Shown: positions 16,474 to 24,716 of the stretch, piece after piece
Position numbering within the stretch: position 1 is the stretch's first letter
Layout of the letters: every line of letters starts with the position of its first letter
NCBI GenBank assembly: GCA_029866325.1
Contig: JARWZO010000005.1
Location: forward strand, 124,001-188,000
DNA length: 64,000 nt
Direction of reading: 5' to 3'
DNA from: Fluviicola sp.
GTDB lineage: Bacteria; Bacteroidota; Bacteroidia; Flavobacteriales_D; Crocinitomicaceae
The notes under the pieces: model-generated
Told to the model about the DNA's origin: nothing
Database searches by the model: none
What the model saw: only the letters and a program-made list of their open reading frames with translations
Position numbers and translations under genes: made by a program

Positions 16474-18042
16474 TCACGGAAAATACACCCGTTTCCCCGT
16501 CTCTTGCTCCACCACAAACTTCTCACGAATCACCGATTGCACCGTTCTTCCGGCAATCTTGCATTCGAGCCACGAGATAATATCGAGGTACAAAAACGGA
16601 CGTTTCTCATACGGCAGCTGACTCAACTTCACCAGCTTGGCATGCAAGACTCTAAATGCGCGCAACAACGATTTTTCATCCGCAAAAGGAAGTTGTCGCA
16701 AAAACTTCAAGATTTCGCGCTGCACACCGTGCAAATCACCCATATTGCTCAGGAAACGGTACACTGATTTAATCTGATAATCCAACAAATCGGCGGTGCC
16801 CAATTCAAAGTGAGCAATGAGGTTCAGAATGCGGGCAAAACACTGGATATCCTCGCGCAACGACACATCTTTCATCTGAATCACCTTGTTCAGGTACCGA
16901 ATGGCCGACTTATTGTCGCCACTTCCGAAGTACAAACACGCCACTTTGTAATACAACACCATGGTGCGGTGATTGTCGAGCAAATCGTTGTTGTCGCGGA
17001 TAAACGTTTCCACTTCATCCACAATGGTCAACCCTTCGGTAAAGGTTCCGTTCAAGTAATAACGATTGATCCTTCCGGTGAGCCAGTAAAGGCGTTGCAA
17101 GAGCAATACATTCTCGTTGTCGCGGTCGCCCATGTCGAGGTTTTCGATGAGCTTTAGTGTTTCGGTCAAGCGTTTGTAACTGCGCAGGTTAAACAAGGCA
17201 TTGTGCAGGTTGTACAAGCCTTTGAGGTACATTTCGCGGTACTGTTCTTTCACAAACGGGTATTCCTCAAACAAATCAACCCACAGTTTGGCGTATTTGA
17301 AACACATTAGGAATTCTTGCGTGATATAATGGTACCAAACGTTGGCATTGTAGAGGTGCATTTTTTCCTCGAAACCGAGCTCTTTCAAGCGATAACTCGG
17401 CAAACGAGAGTTGAAAAACTCCTTCACAAAGCGGTAATCTTTTTCATCGCGCACAAAGCCCACCTTCACATACAAGGCATACAATTGCAGCGAAAGATTC
17501 GAAAAATCGATGGACGTAGAAATGTGGTGCTGCAACGAACGGCTTTCCGACGTCAATTGCTCGGCGCGCGAACCGATACTACGGGTAATGTATTGCGATT
17601 CGATGATTTTCTCAAACTCCAGAATTTCCAGGTTCAAAATTGGCGCCTGAATGCGTTGGGCATGTTGTTTGGCTTTCTCGAGAATGCGCAATGCTTGCAG
17701 GTAAAATCCTTTTTGGTATAGTATCAGAGCGTGGTCAATCGACTCGCGAATCTCGATCTTGGGCAAGTGATGCGCATGTTGCAAGCGCAAACTCGTCAAC
17801 ACCTGTTTGTACAAATGCGCCTTGATGTTCGACAACTGACTTTTTTTGATTTCCTTGATTTTCTGCAGCGCCAATTCGTCGGTGTAGGCATCGGTTTTGT
17901 CAATAAAATCAAACAATTGCAGATACTTCAATTCCTCGTCACCTGAAGTATTGCGATTGGCATACAATTTAAAACTACGCTTTTCAGCCTTAGTAAGCGA
18001 ATGAATCAACCGAACTAAACTGTCTGTGGTACCTGTGGACAT
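16474..18042 (-). CDS. Large alpha-helical (TPR-like) repeat protein
   Basis: The 522-residue protein is almost entirely helical, with repeated paired helices such as LALQKIKEIKKSQLSNIKAHLY, YQKGFYLQALRILEKAKQHAQ and VACLYFGSGDNKSAIRYLNKVIQ, consistent with a TPR-like solenoid. There is no signal peptide, membrane segment or enzyme motif. Such proteins usually scaffold protein complexes; the partner is unknown. It is monocistronic. The notable oddity is that parts of its 3' end survive as decayed copies at 8615-8779 and 12376-12449, so the locus has been duplicated and lost more than once. Confidence 0.8.
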   Translation of the reverse strand: MSTGTTDSLVRLIHSLTKAEKRSFKLYANRNTSGDEELKYLQLFDFIDKTDAYTDELALQKIKEIKKSQLSNIKAHLYKQVLTSLRLQHAHHLPKIEIRESIDHALILYQKGFYLQALRILEKAKQHAQRIQAPILNLEILEFEKIIESQYITRSIGSRAEQLTSESRSLQHHISTSIDFSNLSLQLYALYVKVGFVRDEKDYRFVKEFFNSRLPSYRLKELGFEEKMHLYNANVWYHYITQEFLMCFKYAKLWVDLFEEYPFVKEQYREMYLKGLYNLHNALFNLRSYKRLTETLKLIENLDMGDRDNENVLLLQRLYWLTGRINRYYLNGTFTEGLTIVDEVETFIRDNNDLLDNHRTMVLYYKVACLYFGSGDNKSAIRYLNKVIQMKDVSLREDIQCFARILNLIAHFELGTADLLDYQIKSVYRFLSNMGDLHGVQREILKFLRQLPFADEKSLLRAFRVLHAKLVKLSQLPYEKRPFLYLDIISWLECKIAGRTVQSVIREKFVVEQETGKRVYFP

Positions 18043-18177
18043 TGTAATTTTCTAATTCAAAATTCAGTTTAACTTATTGTAAATCAGTACAAAGCCCTAA
18101 AATAAGTCGGGTTTGGGTATCGTAAAAGTACAAAAGATTGGTTTTCGCTGCACGAATGCAATAAACACCTTTGTACT

Positions 18178-18306
18178 GTTGAATCAAAACAGCCGTTTGG
18201 ATGTTCGTTCAACCCTTAAAATAGACTCGTTTGAGTACAGGAGTAGGGGTGCTCTTGTTTTTTCGATTAATAGCTAAAACCCTTCGTGAATGCGGAGGGT
18301 TTTTTT
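18178..18306 (+). ncRNA. Candidate small RNA ending in an intrinsic terminator
   Basis: No open frame explains a clear terminator at 18276-18306, yet it has no gene upstream on this strand. A degenerate -7 box CACCTTTG (18166-18173) could start a ~125-nt transcript. The segment includes a small hairpin ACTC-GTTT-GAGT (18225-18236) and G-rich AGGAGTAGGGG. No known RNA family is recognised. Confidence 0.3.
18276..18306 (+). terminator. Intrinsic terminator, orphan
   Basis: AAAACCCTTCG and CGGAGGGTT form a 9-bp stem followed by a run of T residues (TTTTTTT). It is oriented plus, but the nearest upstream plus-strand gene is the cupin at 15424-15897, on the far side of an opposing gene. A separate CCCTCC-TTGA-GGAGGG hairpin at 18345-18360 lies downstream in the same gap. 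Confidence 0.75.
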
Positions 18307-18565
18307 GTGGGGTGAATTCCCTGATTTTGAACCGGAATCTTCCTCCCTCCTTGAGGAGGGATTGACGCTTACGCCGAAGCTTCAGCGCAGGTGCTGAGGG
18401 AGGTGACAGTGCCTGAGGATTGAGAGGGGTGGCAATTCCAAACAACAAATTACGCTCATTATTTTGCGGAAAACCGCAGTGAAAATACCGTATTTATACG
18501 GTTGATTTTTCGAAAACGGTTGTTTAGATTTGGACAGAGCGCAACTTACAAACCATATTATCGGG

Positions 18566-19144
18566 ATGAATTTTCCAGAAAAAACTTACAATGCAATTTT
18601 CCAATCACTTCAAAATGCAAAAGATCTCTATGAAGATGGGAAAATATTAGATTTACATGGAAGATTGCCAAGAGCCTATACATTGTACCATTTTTCGTTT
18701 GAAGAAACAGGAAGGGCATTCATATTGTCAAGCTTGTTTTTAGATTACATTCTAAAAGAGCTTGATTATAGAGACTTCATCCCGAAACGCTTAAACGAAA
18801 GAGGCTATATAGATCATCAGAAAAAGCTTAATAATGCAACTTTTGAATTTTCAAAATTTGCAGCTTATGCCTCAATTCTAGGGAATCGAAATGATTTAAT
18901 AGATAAAATTCAAAAGCTGTATGATGGTTTTGAAATTGGAAAAATGGACGAAAACAAAAACAAAAGTATTTATTTGAGTTTCAGTAAAAATGAATTTCTA
19001 ATTCCTTCTGATGGATTATCGGAAGATGATTTAAATGAAATGAAAATTCTTGCCGAAATAAACCTGAATTTTGTTGAGTTAGTGGTTCAAACTTTTGAAA
19101 ATGAAGGAGGTTACAAAAACATCGTGCAAAAGTACAGGAAATGA
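18566..19144 (+). CDS. AbiV-family (abortive-infection type, HEPN-like helical) protein candidate
   Basis: From the ATG at 18566 the product has 192 residues, mostly helical. AKDLYEDGKILDLHGRLPRAYTLYHFSFEETGRAFILSS fits the AbiV pattern A-x-x-LY-x-x-x-x-x-L...A-x-x-L-x-x-x-x-x-EE-x-G-(K/R), and HQKKL follows ~50 residues later as in that family. AbiV proteins are phage-resistance factors reported to block phage translation. A TTG at 18530 is an alternative start, but it overlaps a -7 box TAGATTTG (18525-18532). The gene opens an AT-richer stretch and stands alone; no other defence gene is adjacent. Confidence 0.55.
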   Translation: MNFPEKTYNAIFQSLQNAKDLYEDGKILDLHGRLPRAYTLYHFSFEETGRAFILSSLFLDYILKELDYRDFIPKRLNERGYIDHQKKLNNATFEFSKFAAYASILGNRNDLIDKIQKLYDGFEIGKMDENKNKSIYLSFSKNEFLIPSDGLSEDDLNEMKILAEINLNFVELVVQTFENEGGYKNIVQKYRK

Positions 19145-19691
19145 TATCGATTACATAAATTACCTTTCTTGTAAGAATTTTACAGTTCTAATCTCATATT
19201 ACTGAATGCATAAAGTCTAATACTGGTTTTTCATGATAACTCTTCTACCTTATGGGTTAAAAAATGGAGAACTCGTCAAAATTGATACAGTTTCTTTTGC
19301 AAGTCAAGGATAGTTTTAAATAAAAAACTATATTAGTTCTGATTTTATTCACTATTTACAATTGTTACAACCACATTCACATGACCAAGAAGCATAAAAT
19401 TAGGTATTGTCCTGTCGATAGTGCAGAGAATTCTCGTCTGTATAGAGTTCTCGAATCCATTAAAATTATTCTGAAATTCATTGCAACTAAGATCAACAAG
19501 TCGATTAAAATGACTGTCAAGAACACTGGTCATGCTATTTTGATGTTGACTACAATCCGTGCATTTAGGCTTAATTAAACTAATTACTCATCGTTTTTAA
19601 GTGTAATGTCTGGCAGTTGCAAAAAGCAGAAACGACATTGATTGGCGCAAACTAACATTATTCAAATGAATGATCTAAAAAAGAATAAATA
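19145..19691. other. Gene-poor, AT-rich stretch before the five-gene operon
   Basis: About 550 bp without a convincing gene. A 65-codon frame at 19381-19578 is open but has no recognisable family and low-complexity flanks. A nine-codon ORF including the stop (19666-19692, encoding MNDLKKNK) ends in TAATG, sharing one base with the start of the methyltransferase gene, and could serve as a coupling leader peptide. The operon promoter must lie here, but no perfect TAnnTTTG box was seen. Confidence 0.5.
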
Positions 19692-20480
19692 ATGAGCATT
19701 TCAGCAGAGGTTAAAATCCATATAGAATATTTACGCGATTTTGTTTTTAAATCGACAACATTTCACCCTCATTATAATTTGTTAATTGATGGTTTATTAA
19801 AGCTACAGAAAAACCTGCCCCATAACGCCAACGTGTCTGCCTTTGAAAGAACCATTCAATATGGTGGATATAGTCTTTTTGCTCCATTATTTGAGGAATC
19901 AAATTTCACTTCTTTTGAGCTAAGTCCACCGGATGGTGATATTAGAGGAGCCTACAACGATAATCTGATTAAAGATAAACGATTTATAGCTTCAAAATAT
20001 ACTTATCAATCTGAAGACTTAGACATAAACTTAGACGATTATAGTCAAGATTTGATTTTTATTCCGAACCTGGTTCACCATGTAAAAGACCAAAACAAAC
20101 TCTTTTTGAATGCGGCATCAAAACTTAAAAAAGGAGGTAAACTATTTGTTTTTGAACCATTTGTTCGTGAGATACATTTAATGCCTTATGATTATTTACG
20201 ATATACCCCAGAGGGATTATCTGAACTACTAAAGAGCCATGGTTTGGTTATTGAAGAAGTTAAAACATTTGGAGGACCTTTCGAAGTAATTTCTTACACA
20301 TGGGCACAAGCTATTGAATACCTTCCGGAAGAACTACGATCGGAAATACAAGAATGGTTTGTAAATACTGAAATGCCTCGGTTACTTGAACTCAACACAA
20401 AATACACCGAGAATTTAGTAAGAAAAGATTCAATGTTTCCAATGTCTTTTTCGATAGTTGCAAGCAAGAATGGGGTTTAA
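19692..20480 (+). CDS. Class I SAM-dependent methyltransferase-like protein
   Basis: The 262-residue protein has the C-terminal half of a class I methyltransferase: SQDLIFIPNLVHHVKDQNKLFLNAASKLKKGGKLFVFEP matches motif IV to post-motif regions of the Methyltransf_11/25 group, and YLRYTPEGLSELLKSHGLVIEEVKTFGGPFEVISYTWAQ resembles the usual C-terminal cap. The glycine-rich motif I is degenerate: FERTIQYGGYSLFAPLF and FTSFELSPPDGD stand in its place, with an acidic FELSP strand that could bind the ribose. It is first in a five-gene operon and probably methylates the operon's product, or binds SAM without methylating. Confidence 0.7.
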   Translation: MSISAEVKIHIEYLRDFVFKSTTFHPHYNLLIDGLLKLQKNLPHNANVSAFERTIQYGGYSLFAPLFEESNFTSFELSPPDGDIRGAYNDNLIKDKRFIASKYTYQSEDLDINLDDYSQDLIFIPNLVHHVKDQNKLFLNAASKLKKGGKLFVFEPFVREIHLMPYDYLRYTPEGLSELLKSHGLVIEEVKTFGGPFEVISYTWAQAIEYLPEELRSEIQEWFVNTEMPRLLELNTKYTENLVRKDSMFPMSFSIVASKNGV

Positions 20481-20493
20481 CTTCAACTAAACT

Positions 20494-21984
20494 ATGATAA
20501 ACATTGTCATTGTAGGAGGTGGAGTAAGTGGGATTGCTCTTCTTAAAGCATTAAAAGAAGATGCCAATCATCTTTCGTTAAAATCGCTGATTAAAATAAC
20601 GATAATTGAAAAAAAAACGATTGGTACAGGACTAGCGTTCAGCACCAATATTCCAACACATATTATTAATATGCCAGCCCAAACAATGGGATTTTCGAAA
20701 TCAGATAAAAGTGATTTTCATAAGTGGTGCGCTTCAAAGGAACACATACAGATTAACCACAATTCGACTTATTTGGCTAGAAAACTGTATGGAAAGTATC
20801 TGGAGGAGGTTTCAGAAAAAATCCTACTTAACACACCTAGCAGCACTATTGTATCTACGGTTTTAAAAGATGAAGTTCAGGCAATAGTTCGAGAAGAAAT
20901 TGGTTTCACTGTATATTGTATGAATCATGCAGAGGTTAAAGCTGATTATGTCATTCTTGCCATTGGCATTGAAAATACTACTTCATACCTAAACTGGGAG
21001 AATGATGCTAATTATATTAAATCGCCTTGGTGTTCAGAAAAATTAAACAAAATTCCAAAAAATGATTCGGTTGCAATTCTTGGTTCTGGACTTACAGCAA
21101 TCGATACAGTAATATCACTGATTCATCAAGGTCATCAAGGCAAAATAAAATTGTTTTCTAGAAATGGATTATTACCAAGAGTTCAAAGCACAATTCCAAC
21201 ACCTCATAAGTCTTCAATAGAACAAAAGTTGCGTGCTTTATTGAACGAATCAATGAGTAAACTCACATTTAAAGAGGTGTTTAGAGTAATAATTACTACA
21301 ATTCGAGAAGAGTCGGGTTTGCTAGACTGGACGTTACATAGGCGACCATCTATTACACCTCAACAGATTCTCCAAAATGATATTATAGACAGCTCAAAAA
21401 CATTAATATGGCAACAAGTATTAGCACAATCAACTGCAGTTATTTGCGATATATGGCATGCCCTCCCGCACTCAGAGCGAATGCTATTTGATAAGCACCT
21501 GAAATCATTGTGGATGACTAATAGACATCCGATGCCAAAAGAAAACGCGTTATTTTTATTAAATCTATTTGAAAACAAACAACTAGAAGTAATGCGCTTA
21601 TGTAAATCCATTACAGACAAAATGGAATTTCAAACCTTTAAAGAATATGCAGACTGTAGTTGGGTAATTAATGGAACGAATGTATCTGAAGATATTACGC
21701 AAATCCAATCCCCTTTGATGAAACAACTTATAGAATCGCACATGATTCATCCGCATATAAACGGAGGAATAAACTCGGATTACGCAACCCATGAAGCGAG
21801 TGATGTTTTTGGTCAAAAGACGAAAAATTTTTTTGTGTTGGGGCAGCTTACAAGGGGTGTCCATTTTTACACCAATGCGGTCGAGCAAAACATTAGTCAT
21901 GCTTACAATGTGTCAAATGCAATTATTTATAATATAGAAAAACAAGATAAAATCAATAAAAAGTACAATCAACAACACTTATAA
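20494..21984 (+). CDS. FAD/NAD(P)-binding protein (PF13454-type, monooxygenase-like)
   Basis: The 496 residues start with a dinucleotide-binding fold (INIVIVGGGVSGIALLKAL, GGGVSG at 8-13) and an acidic end of strand 2 (ITIIEKKTIGTGLAFST). IGTGLAFST, INMPAQTMGF and a second Rossmann motif (VAILGSGLTAIDTVISL, about residues 193-209) match the FAD-NAD(P)-binding family (NAD_binding_9) related to flavin N-monooxygenases. It probably performs an FAD-dependent oxidation or hydroxylation. It follows the methyltransferase by 13 nt and precedes the acetyltransferase by 4 nt. The substrate is unknown. Confidence 0.8.
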   Translation: MINIVIVGGGVSGIALLKALKEDANHLSLKSLIKITIIEKKTIGTGLAFSTNIPTHIINMPAQTMGFSKSDKSDFHKWCASKEHIQINHNSTYLARKLYGKYLEEVSEKILLNTPSSTIVSTVLKDEVQAIVREEIGFTVYCMNHAEVKADYVILAIGIENTTSYLNWENDANYIKSPWCSEKLNKIPKNDSVAILGSGLTAIDTVISLIHQGHQGKIKLFSRNGLLPRVQSTIPTPHKSSIEQKLRALLNESMSKLTFKEVFRVIITTIREESGLLDWTLHRRPSITPQQILQNDIIDSSKTLIWQQVLAQSTAVICDIWHALPHSERMLFDKHLKSLWMTNRHPMPKENALFLLNLFENKQLEVMRLCKSITDKMEFQTFKEYADCSWVINGTNVSEDITQIQSPLMKQLIESHMIHPHINGGINSDYATHEASDVFGQKTKNFFVLGQLTRGVHFYTNAVEQNISHAYNVSNAIIYNIEKQDKINKKYNQQHL

Positions 21985-21988
21985 AAAT

Positions 21989-22795
21989 ATGAAAACTGCT
22001 GAAAATAAACTTCGTGAACATTTAGAATATCTGCTGCACGACACTGATATTCCCAAACATAAAATTATTTTTTTGCATGCGGGAATAAGAAGCCTAAAAG
22101 TGAAGTTTGATATAGACTATGCAACAATTACACGTGTAATATTAGAACTATTGAATAAAGAATTATCCCCTTTAACAATACTTGTTCCTACTTATACCAA
22201 TGCAAGTTTTCGCTATACAGGCATTTATCATAGCACATTTTCGCGGTCTGAAGTAGGTCGTTTTTCTGAAGAAGTAAGGTTAAGTCATACTGTATACCGA
22301 ACACCCGATCCGATTTATAGTCTTGCTGATACTTCTGACTATTTGCAAAACATCATTACTGATATTGACTTCACAACAACTTATGGAGATGGCAGCTTAT
22401 TTGATTACTTAAATGAAAAAGATTATGTAATAATAAACTTGGGGCTAGAAGAGTTCTATTGTACACAAATTCATGCTGCCGAATATAAAGCAAAAGTTCC
22501 TTACAGATATGTTCGAAGTGCATTTGGAGTTGTTTATTATGACCCCCTGAAATATCAAAAGCTAGAGTACAAGAGTTTTTTATTAAATAGTACATCTATC
22601 GGTGTTACATATCCTGTTTGGGACCGGCATTTTATAGAAGAATCGCTCATATCTTTTGGCGTGTTACAAAGAAGAATAGAAAATGGAACCAGATTACTAT
22701 GGTGTACCTCACAGCACCTAACCTCGAAACTTACTGAAACATTAATTGCAAAGCCTGATTTTCTATTAAAAAAAGAGAGAATACTTACTCAATAA
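21989..22795 (+). CDS. AAC(3)-family N-acetyltransferase
   Basis: The 268-residue protein fits the aminoglycoside N3-acetyltransferase family (AacC/YokD/AAC(3) fold): IIFLHAGIRSL near the start, LTILVPTYTNASF, SEVGRFSEEVRLSHTVYRTPDPIYSLA (the family's R-S-x-x-P-x-x-S-A motif in variant form) and IINLGLEEFYCTQIHAAEYKAKVPYRY (the H-x-x-E motif). These enzymes acetylate an amino group with acetyl-CoA; many are not resistance proteins and work in biosynthesis of amino sugars or peptide-like metabolites. Its place inside a biosynthetic operon favours such a tailoring role over antibiotic resistance. Confidence 0.8.
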   Translation: MKTAENKLREHLEYLLHDTDIPKHKIIFLHAGIRSLKVKFDIDYATITRVILELLNKELSPLTILVPTYTNASFRYTGIYHSTFSRSEVGRFSEEVRLSHTVYRTPDPIYSLADTSDYLQNIITDIDFTTTYGDGSLFDYLNEKDYVIINLGLEEFYCTQIHAAEYKAKVPYRYVRSAFGVVYYDPLKYQKLEYKSFLLNSTSIGVTYPVWDRHFIEESLISFGVLQRRIENGTRLLWCTSQHLTSKLTETLIAKPDFLLKKERILTQ

Positions 22796-22803
22796 TAAGA
22801 TTT

Positions 22804-23601
22804 ATGTACGCTAAACTATCTTTTGATATGGCTATTTGCCTAACGACATTTAAACGCGAAAAATTATGTAGACGGTTAATTGAAAGCATCAAAAATGTGA
22901 TGCCTGAAATACCGATTTTTATAGCCAATGATGGTGAAACACCGATTAATATAGAAGGTGCTTATGTTTACAATTTGGACTTTGATTTAGGCGTCAGTTT
23001 TAAGCGTAATTATCTTGCTGAACATATCCCCAAAGAATATACGTATCTCACGTTTGTTGATGATGATATGGTGTTTACTGAAAAAACCAGACTCGATATT
23101 TTTAGAGAAATGCTTGACCAAGACCAAAAATTGAGCTTAGTCTCTGGAGAGGTTTATGATTTTGGAACAATTTTGCGTCCTTATGAGGCGCATTTTGAAT
23201 GGGAAGACAATGACACAACACTTCGCCTTGTAGCCTATAATGGCGAGGGTATCGTAGACTTAACTCAAAATTTTTTCATGATAAGAAGAAGTGTTTTTAC
23301 TAACTCTGGATGGAAAAACCACTTGAAACTAGCAGAACATGTTCCCTTTTTTATCGATCTAAAGAATAACAACTATGTATGCTCACACACCAAGCAAGTA
23401 TCAATTGATCATTTTCCGGAAGTAGCAGGGTCTTATTCTACATTTAGATCACGTCATGGACAATTTCAAAAGATATGGATGGAAGAAACGGGAATTAAAA
23501 AAGTGATACGGCCAAATGGTATAGAAATACTATATGAAAAACTTGATGAACCGGACTATTGGCCATGGGTCGCAGAATCTAAAGAACTTAAAAACAAATA
23601 A
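22804..23601 (+). CDS. Family 2-type (GT-A) glycosyltransferase
   Basis: The 265-residue protein begins MAICLTTFKREKLCRRLIESI, the GT-A nucleotide-sugar fold start, and contains YLTFVDDDMVF with a triple Asp at 86-88 serving as the metal-binding DXD motif. A later GEGIVDLTQNFFMIRRSVF and WKNHLKLAEHVPFFIDLK resemble the acceptor region of B4GALNT/chondroitin-type N-acetylhexosaminyl or galactosyl transferases. No membrane segment is present. It lies 8 nt after the AAC(3) gene. It probably transfers a sugar to the operon's product; donor and acceptor are unknown. Confidence 0.8.
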   Translation: MYAKLSFDMAICLTTFKREKLCRRLIESIKNVMPEIPIFIANDGETPINIEGAYVYNLDFDLGVSFKRNYLAEHIPKEYTYLTFVDDDMVFTEKTRLDIFREMLDQDQKLSLVSGEVYDFGTILRPYEAHFEWEDNDTTLRLVAYNGEGIVDLTQNFFMIRRSVFTNSGWKNHLKLAEHVPFFIDLKNNNYVCSHTKQVSIDHFPEVAGSYSTFRSRHGQFQKIWMEETGIKKVIRPNGIEILYEKLDEPDYWPWVAESKELKNK

Positions 23602-23606
23602 ACACA

Positions 23607-24491
23607 ATGTTTAAAAAGGCACCTTGGGGGTTTTCAAAAGAACAATGGAATACCTTTATGAATGAAGGCATTTTAATTTTAGAAAATGTGTTAAGTGAAG
23701 AAGAGATTAACTACTACATTGATGCAATAGACAGAGTTTCAATGGCAGATAAAGCATTTGATGAAAAAAAATTTTATGGACCTGAAAATGTTGTGACAAG
23801 TGATGTTGCTTTCTCAGATTTAATAGATCATCCTCGACATGTTGGATTTGTTTATGATATCTATGGAGAACTTCTCAAATTACACTTGTCTCAGTTTTTC
23901 ATCCGCCCTACAAATTCATCTACTAATAATTGGCACGCTGATGGTGCACGTGTTGTACCATATCAAGTTTATTCAGGCCTTATGCCAATGCAAGTCAAGA
24001 TTAGTTATTGGCTTACAGATGTTGATCAAGAAGAAATGGGGAATTTTGTATACATACCCGGCAGTCATATTCTTGAAAGAATTCCAGAGTATGGAACGTC
24101 AAAAAAAGCAGATAATGAACGTGTTTTGTTAATTAAAGCTGGATCTATTACCATTGCTCATTGTAATACTTGGCATCGAGTGGAACCAAATAACTCAACA
24201 AAAACACGAAAGAATATTTTTCTAGCTTATTGTCCTTCTTGGGTGTGTGAAGCTGATAGATTCCAGAGTGACCCTGAATGGCTGAAATCAATAACGAGAG
24301 AACAACGAATAATTATGAGAAGTTACTTTACTGGATATGAGAGAACAAGACCCCCAGCAGAAGATTTCCCTTTGTTCCTTGACAGAGAAGATTCTGCACC
24401 GCAAATGGATCTACATATGGACTTAAGGGATAGAAAACGAAAACTTAAAATTGAAGAATTTCTTGATGAAAAAAAGGATGAGATTGGCTAA
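23607..24491 (+). CDS. Phytanoyl-CoA dioxygenase (PhyH) family iron/2-oxoglutarate oxygenase
   Basis: The 294 residues match the PhyH family. NWHADGAR supplies His110 and Asp112 of the iron-binding H-x-D, and CNTWHRVEPN supplies the distal His190. The surrounding KISYWLTDVDQEEMGNFVYIPGSH is the typical metal-proximal strand with the G-x-x-x-x-x-PGSH motif, and N-terminal MNEGILILENVLSEEEINYY is the usual first helix region. It would hydroxylate or otherwise oxidise a substrate using 2-oxoglutarate and oxygen. It is the last gene of the five-gene operon, 5 nt after the glycosyltransferase stop. Confidence 0.85.
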   Translation: MFKKAPWGFSKEQWNTFMNEGILILENVLSEEEINYYIDAIDRVSMADKAFDEKKFYGPENVVTSDVAFSDLIDHPRHVGFVYDIYGELLKLHLSQFFIRPTNSSTNNWHADGARVVPYQVYSGLMPMQVKISYWLTDVDQEEMGNFVYIPGSHILERIPEYGTSKKADNERVLLIKAGSITIAHCNTWHRVEPNNSTKTRKNIFLAYCPSWVCEADRFQSDPEWLKSITREQRIIMRSYFTGYERTRPPAEDFPLFLDREDSAPQMDLHMDLRDRKRKLKIEEFLDEKKDEIG

Positions 24492-24716
24492 ATCCTTTTC
24501 AAGGTTTATCAACTTCATTTGGGAATGTTTATACCATTTTACTTTGAATTGACTAAGAGTAAAAACGGGTATTATGTCGTTGGAGCTTTGCGAAATCTAT
24601 AGCGTTATTAAAAATGAAACAGCATTACAAGCTCTTGGAAAGAGAATGAGGTGCAGCTAATGAATGAAGGTGAAGAACACTCCCAGGTACAAAACTGATC
24701 TAACCTAAAAATAGGA

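Noticed and set aside
18209-18448. 79-codon minus-strand open frame beside the orphan terminator
   Set aside because: It covers the terminator and a CCCTCC/GGAGGG hairpin, has a low-complexity proline-rich product and no family; it is best explained as intergenic DNA.
19381-19578. 65-codon plus-strand frame upstream of the five-gene operon
   Set aside because: No recognisable protein features or promoter; AT-rich sequence gives such frames by chance. Noted only as part of a gene-poor gap.
21989-22795. Aminoglycoside resistance gene
   Set aside because: The family is AAC(3)-like, but the location inside a tailoring operon and the variant motif make a resistance role unsupported.
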